A DNA stretch of 64,000 bases from DAMBHY01 sp032068765 (GTDB lineage Bacteria; Bacteroidota; Bacteroidia; Bacteroidales; Dysgonomonadaceae). Both the position numbers and the translations under genes were made by a program. The stretch's first letter is position 1. Each line of letters opens with the position of its first letter. Below the pieces are notes generated by a model. It was given only the letters and a program-made list of their open reading frames with translations. It was not told where the DNA came from and ran no database searches. Shown here one piece after another: positions 52,871 to 60,753 of the stretch. Location of the stretch: assembly GCA_032068765.1 (NCBI GenBank), contig DAMBHY010000012.1, positions 1 to 64,000 on the forward strand. The letters are read 5' to 3'.

Positions 52871-53335
52871 ATGGCTCTAACAATTGGCGACAAAGTACCT
52901 GAAATTCTTGGAAAAGACCAACAAGGTAATGAGATTAAATCATCCGATTTTAAAGGAAAAAAACTTGCAATTTATTTTTATCCGAAAGATAATACTCCGG
53001 GATGCACTGCGCAAGCATGCAGTCTTCGCGATGGATACCAGGAATTGAAGAATGCAGGTTATGAAATAATCGGCGTAAGTATCGACAGCAAAGCGTCTCA
53101 TCAAAAGTTTATAGAGAAATTTAATCTTCCGTTTCCACTAATTGCCGACACCGAAAAAAAGTTAGTAGAAGAATTTGGCGTTTGGCAGGAAAAAAAGAAT
53201 TACGGAAAAACATACATGGGCACAGTAAGAACTACTTTTTTGACCGCCGAAGATGGTGTAATCACCCACATAATAGAAGGTCGAAAAGTGGACACAAAGA
53301 ATCATGCGCAACAAATCATAGATTTTAAGAAGTAA
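52871..53335 (+). CDS. bcp: Thioredoxin-dependent thiol peroxidase (BCP/PrxQ type)
   Basis: A 154-residue peroxiredoxin. FYPKDNTPGCTAQACSLRD carries the peroxidatic Cys45 and the resolving Cys50, the five-residue spacing typical of the alpha-helix PrxQ type. It detoxifies hydroperoxides with reducing power from thioredoxin/TrxB. It precedes recA by 26 bp, so the two are probably co-transcribed from the promoter at 52834. Confidence 0.96.
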   Translation: MALTIGDKVPEILGKDQQGNEIKSSDFKGKKLAIYFYPKDNTPGCTAQACSLRDGYQELKNAGYEIIGVSIDSKASHQKFIEKFNLPFPLIADTEKKLVEEFGVWQEKKNYGKTYMGTVRTTFLTAEDGVITHIIEGRKVDTKNHAQQIIDFKK

Positions 53336-53361
53336 TTAAACAGAAATAAATAAAACTAGAT

Positions 53362-54381
53362 ATGGCAGAAGAAAAAAATCCTGTCCAAAACAACGAGAAG
53401 CTAAAAGCGCTTCAGGCTGCGATGGACAAAATAGAGAAAACCTACGGAAGAGGTTCCATTATGAAGATGGGAGACGAAAAAGTAGAAAATGTCCCTGTTA
53501 TTCCTACCGGTTCCATCGGTTTGAACGCTGCTTTAGGCGTAGGCGGATATCCGCGCGGAAGAATAATTGAAATTTACGGTCCAGAATCTTCGGGTAAAAC
53601 CACATTGGCTATTCACGCCATAGCCGAATCACAAAAAGCAGGCGGAATCGCTGCAATTATTGATGCCGAACACGCTTTTGACCGCTTTTATGCAGAAAAG
53701 TTGGGCGTAAATACTGACGATTTACTTATCTCTCAACCAAGTAGCGGCGAAGAAGCGTTGGAAATCGCAGAGCAACTAATTCGCTCATCTGCAGTAGATT
53801 TGATTGTGGTAGATTCAGTGGCTGCACTTACACCAAAAAAAGAAATTGAAGGTGATATGGGCGATTCCAACGTTGGACTTCAAGCTCGATTAATGTCTCA
53901 AGCTTTACGCAAACTCACTGCTGCCATCAGCAAAACAAATACAACTTGTATATTTATCAATCAGTTGCGTGAAAAAATCGGCGTAATGTTCGGAAATCCA
54001 GAAACCACTACCGGAGGTAACGCACTGAAGTTTTATGCTTCTGTTCGTCTGGATATACGAGGAAACGGAACTCCAATTAAAGATGGTGAAGATCAAATCG
54101 GCAAACCTACACGCGTACGCGTAATCAAAAATAAGGTGGCGCCTCCATTCCGCAAAGCAGAATTCGACATTATGTTTGGTGAAGGAATTTCCCGTACAGG
54201 AGAAATTTTGGATTTGGGTACCGAACTAGGAATCGTCAAGAAAAGCGGTTCATGGTACAGTTATAGTGATACAAAACTCGGTCAAGGTCGTGACGCGTCA
54301 AAAGCAATGCTAAAAGACAATCCCGAATTGGCAGAAGAACTCGAAAAACTTATTTTCGAAGCGTTAAAAGATAAGAAATAA
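53362..54381 (+). CDS. recA: Recombinase RecA
   Basis: A 339-residue strand-exchange ATPase for homologous recombination and SOS signalling. Walker A GPESSGKTT (73-81), Walker B region LIVVDSVAALTPK, the L1/L2 DNA-binding loops (EIEGDMGDSNVGLQARLMSQ and MFGNPETTTGGNALKFYAS) and a short C-terminal domain ending in Lys are all present. It follows bcp closely and is followed by a strong hairpin. Partner proteins DprA and UvrA are encoded in the window. Confidence 0.98.
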   Translation: MAEEKNPVQNNEKLKALQAAMDKIEKTYGRGSIMKMGDEKVENVPVIPTGSIGLNAALGVGGYPRGRIIEIYGPESSGKTTLAIHAIAESQKAGGIAAIIDAEHAFDRFYAEKLGVNTDDLLISQPSSGEEALEIAEQLIRSSAVDLIVVDSVAALTPKKEIEGDMGDSNVGLQARLMSQALRKLTAAISKTNTTCIFINQLREKIGVMFGNPETTTGGNALKFYASVRLDIRGNGTPIKDGEDQIGKPTRVRVIKNKVAPPFRKAEFDIMFGEGISRTGEILDLGTELGIVKKSGSWYSYSDTKLGQGRDASKAMLKDNPELAEELEKLIFEALKDKK

Positions 54382-54401
54382 CAATTTCTTAATCAGAATA
54401 A

Positions 54402-54437
54402 ATACATACGCGACATCAAAAAAAATCGCGTATGTAT
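54402..54437 (+). terminator. Hairpin after recA
   Basis: A 12-bp perfect stem ATACATACGCGA/TCGCGTATGTAT with a 12-nt A-rich loop. The 3' T-tract is poor, so termination may be factor-assisted. Confidence 0.65.
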
Positions 54438-54498
54438 TATTAATCTAAAAACCATTTTTTAAATATATCAATAAAAACATTTTTAAACCTGTTATCTC

Positions 54499-56493
54499 AT
54501 GAAATTAGATTCAGACCGGATGCAGGAGCTGCAAAAAGATTTGAAATATCTGCAACTCTTATCTAGAAGTTTCCCAAGCATCGCTGATGCAAGTACAGAA
54601 ATCATTAACTTGGAAGCCATTCTTCAACTTCCTAAAGGTACAGAACACTTTTTAGCCGATATACATGGCGAAGCGGAAGCTTTTCAGCATGTTTTGAAAA
54701 ACGCTTCCGGCACTATTAAACGCAAAGTGGACGAAATATTCGGACAAACCATGCGTAAGACGGAAAAGCGTGATTTGTGTACTCTCATTTATTATCCGAA
54801 AGAAAAACTGCAGCTCATCAAAGAGCAGGAATCCGACTTGGAAGGCTGGTATATTGTAACGATTAGCCGATTAGTAAAGGTTCTGGAATCTGTAGCTTCC
54901 AAATATACCCGTTCGAAAGTCAGAAAAGCGCTTCCCGAAAAACCGGGATATATCATCCAGGAGTTGCTCCACGAATCTTCTATTAATAAAAACAAATCCG
55001 CGTATATTCAGGTGATTATGAATTCCATCATATCCACTGGCAGAGCAGACAGTTATATTACCGCCATTTGTGAAACAATTCAGAGGCTGGCAGTTGACCA
55101 TCTGCATTTGGTAGGCGATGTTTACGACAGAGGTGACGGCGCTCATTTAATAATGGACACGCTGTGTTCTTATCACAATTTTGACTTCCAATGGGGAAAT
55201 CACGACATTCTTTGGATGGGAGCAGCCGTTGGCAACAAAGCGTGTATGGCAAATCTCATCCGCATTGCTATGAGATATGGAAATTTGACAACTCTGGAAG
55301 ATGGTTACGGCATCAATATACTTCCCCTTGCTCGTTTTGCAATGGAAGTATACAACAATGACCCTTGTCTGGAATTCCAACCAAAGTTGGGAATAAATGA
55401 TAAAACTTACGATGATAAATCGGTTGAGTTATTGGCACAAATGCACAAGGCAATTTCTGTTATTCAATTCAAGCTGGAACATGAAATCATAGAAAGGCGA
55501 CCAGATTTTGAAATGAAAGACCGTGATCTCCTGCACCGCATTGATTATAAAAAAGCGAGCATAAAGCTGCCTTCAGGACAAGAATATCCAATGAAAGACA
55601 TGCATTTTCCAACCATCGATCAAAAAAATCCTTACAAACTTACCGAAGGCGAAAAGAATGTCGTTGAGAAATTGATGCATTCGATGATGCACAGCGAAAA
55701 ATTCAAAAAACATTTGAAATGTCTTTATTCGAAGGGAAGTATTTATTTGATTTTTAACAATAATCTTCTTTATCATGCCGCAATTCCTTTGGATAAAGAC
55801 GGAAAATTCAAACAAGTAACCATACAGGGAAGCACTTATTCGGGTAAAGCCTTGATGGAAAAAGTAGACCGTTTGGTGCGCTCGGCATATTTCGAACAAA
55901 ACGATGAAGAAAGAAAATCGTATGCCATCGATTATATGTGGTACTTGTGGTGTGGAAAAAATTCTCCTTTGTTCGACAAGAGCGCGATGACCACTTTTGA
56001 GAGATATTTTATTGAAGATAAAACTACCCATAATGAAGAAAAAGGTTTTTACTATAAATATCAAAATAAACGTGAAACCTGCGAGATGATTTTGAAAGAA
56101 TTTGGATTGGAATCTTCGGACAGCCGCATCATAAACGGACACACTCCTGTGAAAGCAGTAAAAGGAGAGAGTCCTTCAAGAGCCGAAGGTAAATTGATAG
56201 TTATTGATGGTGGTTTTTCAAAAGCATATCAATCCTCAACCGGTATTGCAGGTTACACTTTAATTTTCAATTCACAAGGCATTCAGTTGGTGCAACATGA
56301 ACCATTCGTATCGAAAAAAGAAGCTGTAGAAAAAGGTCTCGATATCCAATCTGTAAGTGTAATTCGTGAATTTAAACAAGAACGCATGCTTGTAAAAGAT
56401 ACGGATAATGGCAAAATTCTATCCGAACAAATTGCGGATTTGAAAAAACTTTTGGACGCCTACAGATTAGGTATGATTAAATCAAAAGAATAA
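54499..56493 (+). CDS. fbp: Fructose-1,6-bisphosphatase class III
   Basis: A 664-residue gluconeogenic phosphatase of the FBPase class III family, with a calcineurin-like metallophosphatase core. Metal-ligand motifs: LADIHGEAEAF (about 52-62), GDVYDRGDG (about 207), WGNHDILWMG (about 233) and INGHTPVKAVKGE (about 550). Length fits Bacteroidota and Firmicutes members. It starts the operon with the DUF4954 gene 8 bp downstream. Confidence 0.95.
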   Translation: MKLDSDRMQELQKDLKYLQLLSRSFPSIADASTEIINLEAILQLPKGTEHFLADIHGEAEAFQHVLKNASGTIKRKVDEIFGQTMRKTEKRDLCTLIYYPKEKLQLIKEQESDLEGWYIVTISRLVKVLESVASKYTRSKVRKALPEKPGYIIQELLHESSINKNKSAYIQVIMNSIISTGRADSYITAICETIQRLAVDHLHLVGDVYDRGDGAHLIMDTLCSYHNFDFQWGNHDILWMGAAVGNKACMANLIRIAMRYGNLTTLEDGYGINILPLARFAMEVYNNDPCLEFQPKLGINDKTYDDKSVELLAQMHKAISVIQFKLEHEIIERRPDFEMKDRDLLHRIDYKKASIKLPSGQEYPMKDMHFPTIDQKNPYKLTEGEKNVVEKLMHSMMHSEKFKKHLKCLYSKGSIYLIFNNNLLYHAAIPLDKDGKFKQVTIQGSTYSGKALMEKVDRLVRSAYFEQNDEERKSYAIDYMWYLWCGKNSPLFDKSAMTTFERYFIEDKTTHNEEKGFYYKYQNKRETCEMILKEFGLESSDSRIINGHTPVKAVKGESPSRAEGKLIVIDGGFSKAYQSSTGIAGYTLIFNSQGIQLVQHEPFVSKKEAVEKGLDIQSVSVIREFKQERMLVKDTDNGKILSEQIADLKKLLDAYRLGMIKSKE

Positions 56494-56501
56494 ACATCTG
56501 T

Positions 56502-58487
56502 ATGAAAAACGCACGAAAATTAACATCAGAAGAAATTGTTATTTTACAACAAAATGGTTGTAAGTGCGATGATTGGAATAATATTTCTGTTACAGAAAAT
56601 TTTCAACCTACGTATATAAAAGACTCTTGTTTTTCAGGAAATATAGCTTTGGGAGTTCTTGAAAAAGAATTTGAGCTCGCCGGTGGTCTAAAAAAACATT
56701 CTTGTATTAATCGTGCAGTCATCCATAATTGTGAAATTGGAAATAATGTAGTAATTGAAAATATTCAAAATTACATAGCCAACTATGTTATTGAAGATGA
56801 CTGTTTTATACAAAATGTGGATGTTATCCTTGTTGATGGTAAAACGACCTTTGGTAATGGCGTAGAAGTCACCGTATTAAACGAAACTGGTGGTCGTGAA
56901 GTACATATTCATGATAATCTTTCAGCACATTTCGCATACGTTTATTCACTCTACAGGCATCGGCCGAAACTCATTGCCGAAATGAAAAAAATAATAGATG
57001 TTTATTGCGACGAGAATAGATGTGACAAAGGCACCATCGGGAAAGGAAGTTCTGTTTTGAATGTTGGTTACATCAAAAATGTGAAAATGGGGGAAAAAAC
57101 CAAAATTACAGGTGCAATGAAATTGAAAAACGGAAGTATCAACAGCAATGCAGATGCACCAGTTTATATTGGTCGTAACGTAATTGCTGAAGATTTTATT
57201 ATTTCTTCTGGTTCAAAAGTGGATGGTGGATGTTTCATTACCCGCTGCTTTGTAGGACAGGCTTGCCATCTAGACCACGGCTATTCTGCCAGCGATTCTC
57301 TGTTCTTTAGTAATTGTCAGGGAGAAAATGGAGAAGCGTGCGCTATTTTTGCAGGACCTTTTACAGTTACTCATCACAAATCCACCTTGTTGATTGCAGG
57401 AATGTTTTCGTTTATGAACGCGGGGTCGGGTTCAAATCAAAGTAACCACATGTATAAACTGGGACCTATTCATCAAGGAATTGTGGAGCGTGGAGCACGC
57501 ACTACTAGTGATTCTTATGTTTTATGGCCATCAAAAGTTGGACCCTTCTCCTTGATTTTGGGAAGACATTACAAGCATGCTGACACATCTGATTTTCCTT
57601 TTTCTTATCTGATTGAAAAAAGCAATAATTCATATTTAGCACCTGCTGTCAATTTGAAAAGTGTTGGAACAGTTCGTGATGCCCAAAAATGGCCTAAAAG
57701 AGACAAACGAACAGACAAAAATCTTCTAGATTGCATTAACTACAATCTTTTAAGTCCTTACACGATACAAAAGGTATTTGCGGGAATAGAAATTTTGAAA
57801 CATCTCCAAAAAACATCAGGCGTAAACTCAGAAACTTATACATACCAAAGCTGTATTATTACCAACTCATCTTTGAAAAAAGGTTTGTATTTGTATGAAA
57901 TAATTATTCACAAATTTTTAGGAAATTCCATCATCAAAAGATTGGAAAATAAACAATTTACTTCTAATCAAGAAATTAGAGATAGATTAAAACCTAACGA
58001 AGAAATTGGACTAGGCGAATGGGTGGATTTATCAGGACTTATTGCTCCAAAATCAGAAATTGACAAACTTCTAAGCAAAATAGAAAATGAAGAAATTGGA
58101 GGACTCAAAGAAATTAATACTACATTTAAAACATTGCATGAGCATTATTATGATTATGAATGGACTTGGGCTTGGAACAAAATCAAAAGTTTCTACGGTC
58201 TAAATGAAGAAACCATTTCATCAAAGGACATCATAAATATTACGAATAAATGGAAAGAAAGCGTAGTAAAACTTGACCAAATGGTTTATGATGATGCAAA
58301 AAAAGAGTTTTCTCTTTCTTTTAAAACCGGATTTGGGGCTGATGGAAATATTAAAGAGCAGGAATTGGATTTTGAGTATGTACGGGGCGTATTTGACAAG
58401 AATCCATTTGTAATCGCTACATTGAATCACATTGAGGATAAAAAGAAACTGGGTGATGAATTGATAGAACGTATGAAAAAAATTTAA
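56502..58487 (+). CDS. DUF4954 family protein
   Basis: A 661-residue cytoplasmic protein. Residues about 70-320 have left-handed parallel beta-helix character (repeated I/V/N-G hexads such as CEIGNNVVIENI and GKGSSVLNVGYIKNVKMGEK), as in nucleotide-sugar acyltransferases and pyrophosphorylases. The segment with CFVGQACHLDHGYSASDSLF (about 250) is conserved in the family. The C-terminal 270 residues are mainly helical. No catalytic reaction is known. The gene starts 8 bp after fbp, which suggests a sugar-phosphate or envelope-precursor role. Confidence 0.85.
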   Translation: MKNARKLTSEEIVILQQNGCKCDDWNNISVTENFQPTYIKDSCFSGNIALGVLEKEFELAGGLKKHSCINRAVIHNCEIGNNVVIENIQNYIANYVIEDDCFIQNVDVILVDGKTTFGNGVEVTVLNETGGREVHIHDNLSAHFAYVYSLYRHRPKLIAEMKKIIDVYCDENRCDKGTIGKGSSVLNVGYIKNVKMGEKTKITGAMKLKNGSINSNADAPVYIGRNVIAEDFIISSGSKVDGGCFITRCFVGQACHLDHGYSASDSLFFSNCQGENGEACAIFAGPFTVTHHKSTLLIAGMFSFMNAGSGSNQSNHMYKLGPIHQGIVERGARTTSDSYVLWPSKVGPFSLILGRHYKHADTSDFPFSYLIEKSNNSYLAPAVNLKSVGTVRDAQKWPKRDKRTDKNLLDCINYNLLSPYTIQKVFAGIEILKHLQKTSGVNSETYTYQSCIITNSSLKKGLYLYEIIIHKFLGNSIIKRLENKQFTSNQEIRDRLKPNEEIGLGEWVDLSGLIAPKSEIDKLLSKIENEEIGGLKEINTTFKTLHEHYYDYEWTWAWNKIKSFYGLNEETISSKDIINITNKWKESVVKLDQMVYDDAKKEFSLSFKTGFGADGNIKEQELDFEYVRGVFDKNPFVIATLNHIEDKKKLGDELIERMKKI

Positions 58488-58509
58488 ATATATATTTCAT
58501 AATCTGTGC

Positions 58510-58562
58510 AATCAATCAGGGGGGTAGAAGCCTAAATTTTAATCCTCCTGATTGATTTTTTA
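58510..58562 (+). terminator. Rho-independent terminator of the fbp-DUF4954 operon
   Basis: Arms AATCAATCAGGGGGG and CCTCCTGATTGATT form a stem of about 14 bp with a loop of about 20 nt and a T-run. Confidence 0.88.
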
Positions 58563-58588
58563 TTTTCTACTCACATTATTCATTATGA

Positions 58589-58879
58589 AGAAGAGTTCTT
58601 TTAAACAACTATTTAGCTGATGATATTGTTGCATGTCAGAACAGACCTTTAGAACCGGTGCATATGATAGTCTGGATAGACGGTACTGTCTTCAAAATCC
58701 GAGAGAAATCAAAAGTGATAAATAAAATGTCCGAAAGCTATGTAATACAACTAAAATGTATTGAAGTATTTTGGAATTATACAATATCACATGACAAGTT
58801 TGAGCTTCTTTCAGACAACATGAATCTAGCTACTTCCAAAATACAAAGAATTGCTATATATAAGATTAATCTTTTTTGA
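58589..58879 (+). pseudogene. IS256-family transposase remnant
   Basis: One frame encodes VACQNRPLEPVHMIVWIDGT, then VFKIREKSKVINK. This matches the core of IS256 transposases (WQNRPLxPVYxIVxxDAIxxKVRExGxVxNK), including the first catalytic Asp of the DDE triad in WIDG. The N-terminal domain, the other acidic residues and the terminal inverted repeats are not found. The downstream 45 codons have drifted beyond recognition. It is inactive. Confidence 0.6.
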
Positions 58880-58884
58880 GATTA

Positions 58885-59964
58885 TTAGATAAAATCATCC
58901 CCATAGCGAAATTTAACATCGGTTACAAAATGTTTAATGCGTTGCTCTTCTTCTTTTTTACATATTAGCAGCGCTTTTTCAGATTCTGCAATGATATATC
59001 CGTCTAGACCTTGCACAACTACTAACTTGTCTTTAGGAGTAGTTACCACATTGTCATAACTTTCAATAAACAATGTTTTACAGTTGATACTTGCATTGTA
59101 ATTTTCGTCTTTTCCAGACATATCATGCAGTGAACCCCATGTTCCCAAATCGCTCCAACCAAAGTCGGAAACATTTACATAGACGTTGTCAGCTTTTTCT
59201 AGAATTCCGTAATCAATGGAAATATTGGGACAGAAGGGAAAATTAGTATGTATAAATTCTCTTTCCTTGGAGGTACCGAAGATATATTTACCATCATTGA
59301 AACAGTTGCAAATATCTGGAATATATTTTTCAAAAGCATTGTAAATCGCCTGAACATTCCAAAAGAAAATACCTGAGTTCCACACAAATTCACCACTTTG
59401 CAGAAATGTTTTTGCCAGTTCCAGATTCGGTTTTTCGGTAAATGTCTTTACTTTATGAATTCCTTCTTTTGATTCTTCGCTTACCTGAATATAGCCATAT
59501 CCTGTTTCAGGTCGGCTTGGTTTTATTCCCAAAGTAAATAATACAGAATTTTTACTTACAAATTCCAAACCTTTTTTGACATCATCCAAAAATTGACTTT
59601 CATTTAAAATCAAATGATCGGAGGGCGCAACAATCATATTGGCATTTTCATTTATCGCTTTTATACGATACATAGCGTAAGCTATTGCAGGCGCCGTATT
59701 ACGACGCATTGGCTCAAGAAGGAGCTGATTGTCGTGTAAATCAGGCAATTGCTCTTTGATAATATCTGCATAGGAATTATTTGTGACAATATAAATATTT
59801 TCAGATGGTATGATTTTGTGAAATCTATCATAAGTTGCCTGCAGAAGACTTCGGCCTGTACCAAAAAAATCAAGAAATTGTTTGGGTTTTTCTTCGGTAC
59901 TGTACGGCCAAAAACGACTTCCTACCCCACCACACATGATGACACAGTAATTATTATTATTCAT
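58885..59964 (-). CDS. manC: Mannose-1-phosphate guanylyltransferase
   Basis: A 359-residue nucleotidyltransferase making GDP-mannose. The pyrophosphorylase signature VIMCGGVGSRFWPYSTEEKP (8-27) with KQFLDF follows the family pattern GGxGxRxWPxSxxxxPKQF. The substrate-binding motifs FTEKPNLELA, FVWNSGIFFWNV (about 190) and DFGWSDLGTWGSLHD (about 267) are present. It lacks the C-terminal isomerase (type II) domain, so it is monofunctional. It has its own promoter box at 60004-60011 (minus). GDP-mannose feeds GDP-fucose or surface polysaccharide synthesis. Confidence 0.92.
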   Translation of the reverse strand: MNNNNYCVIMCGGVGSRFWPYSTEEKPKQFLDFFGTGRSLLQATYDRFHKIIPSENIYIVTNNSYADIIKEQLPDLHDNQLLLEPMRRNTAPAIAYAMYRIKAINENANMIVAPSDHLILNESQFLDDVKKGLEFVSKNSVLFTLGIKPSRPETGYGYIQVSEESKEGIHKVKTFTEKPNLELAKTFLQSGEFVWNSGIFFWNVQAIYNAFEKYIPDICNCFNDGKYIFGTSKEREFIHTNFPFCPNISIDYGILEKADNVYVNVSDFGWSDLGTWGSLHDMSGKDENYNASINCKTLFIESYDNVVTTPKDKLVVVQGLDGYIIAESEKALLICKKEEEQRIKHFVTDVKFRYGDDFI

Positions 59965-60003
59965 CTCTAAAGGTTATTTTTGTATTACAATTTTATAAAT
60001 ACT

Positions 60004-60011
60004 CAAAGGTA
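60004..60011 (-). promoter_or_regulatory. Predicted -7 box for manC
   Basis: TACCTTTG on the minus strand, 40 bp before the start. Confidence 0.55.
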
Positions 60012-60112
60012 ACATTTTATAATTATACATACAACTGATATAGTTTGTATATCAATAATCAAATTATCAAAAAAAAGAGATAAAATTATTTTGCAGTTAA
60101 AATAAATCACCG

Positions 60113-60120
60113 TATATTTG
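60113..60120 (+). promoter_or_regulatory. Promoter of tRNA-Glu and rpsT
   Basis: TATATTTG with TTTTG at 60089-60093, spacing 19 bp: a near-ideal Bacteroidota promoter 51 bp before the tRNA. Confidence 0.75.
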
Positions 60121-60171
60121 CACCCGCAATTTAAACGAAACACTATCAGATTTGATATTTAAGTTTAAAAC

Positions 60172-60243
60172 GGCCGATTCGTCTATCGGTTAGGACGCAA
60201 GATTTTCATTCTTGAAAGAGGGGTTCGATTCCCCTATCGGCTA
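60172..60243 (+). tRNA. tRNA-Glu (UUC)
   Basis: A 72-nt cloverleaf. Acceptor GGCCGAT pairs with ATCGGCT (first pair G-U); anticodon stem CAAGA/TCTTG encloses loop TTTTCAT, anticodon TTC; T-arm AGGGG TTCGATT CCCCT. The CCA end is not encoded. It is 32 bp upstream of rpsT with no terminator between. Confidence 0.95.
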
Positions 60244-60275
60244 CTAAAAATAAAAAAAGGATTTTAAAGCAAATT

Positions 60276-60530
60276 ATGGCAAATCATAAATCAGCAGAAA
60301 AAAGAATTCGTCAAATCAAATCTCGTCGTTTGACCAACAGATATACTTCTAGAACAACAAGGAACGCAGTACGCAAACTTCGTTCACTTACATCTCAAGA
60401 TGAAGCAAAAGAAATGTATCCTAGAATTTGTTCTATGTTAGACAAACTTGCAAAAAAGAATGTTATACATAAAAACAAAGCAAACAACTTGAAATCGAAA
60501 CTTGCTGCACATATCAGCAAATTATCTTAA
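60276..60530 (+). CDS. rpsT: 30S ribosomal protein S20
   Basis: An 84-residue basic, helical primary 16S rRNA-binding protein. The start MANHKSAEKRIRQIKSRRLT is the family signature. The end KNKANNLKSKLAAHISKL is conserved. It is co-transcribed with tRNA-Glu and closed by a terminator. Confidence 0.97.
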   Translation: MANHKSAEKRIRQIKSRRLTNRYTSRTTRNAVRKLRSLTSQDEAKEMYPRICSMLDKLAKKNVIHKNKANNLKSKLAAHISKLS

Positions 60531-60554
60531 TCGACATTTTCAAAAAAAATATAG

Positions 60555-60583
60555 AAAGTCGGACTTTTAGTTCGACTTTTTTT
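60555..60583 (+). terminator. Terminator after rpsT
   Basis: AAAGTCG/CGACTTT stem with an 11-nt loop and T-run. Confidence 0.8.
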
Positions 60584-60674
60584 CATGTATTTACAGCAAC
60601 AACTAATTCCGTTTTACAATCCCCCACTCTATGTAACAAAGTCTAAAATGTTTGTAATATCCACGCATTTTTCT

Positions 60675-60682
60675 TATATTTG
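60675..60682 (+). promoter_or_regulatory. Promoter of gyrB
   Basis: TATATTTG with TTTG at 60651-60654, spacing 20 bp. The leader to the gyrB start is about 65 nt. Confidence 0.7.
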
Positions 60683-60753
60683 TTATCTAAATACTATTAA
60701 AAGTAAACAGATTTATCCCTCTGTATTTCAGAGAATTTATAAAATAAAATTTC

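Larger units (their letters stand above)
58488..58884. other. Intergenic region with terminator and transposase remnant
   Basis: It holds the fbp-operon terminator (58510-58562) and an IS256-like remnant (58589-58879). No intact gene. Confidence 0.7.
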
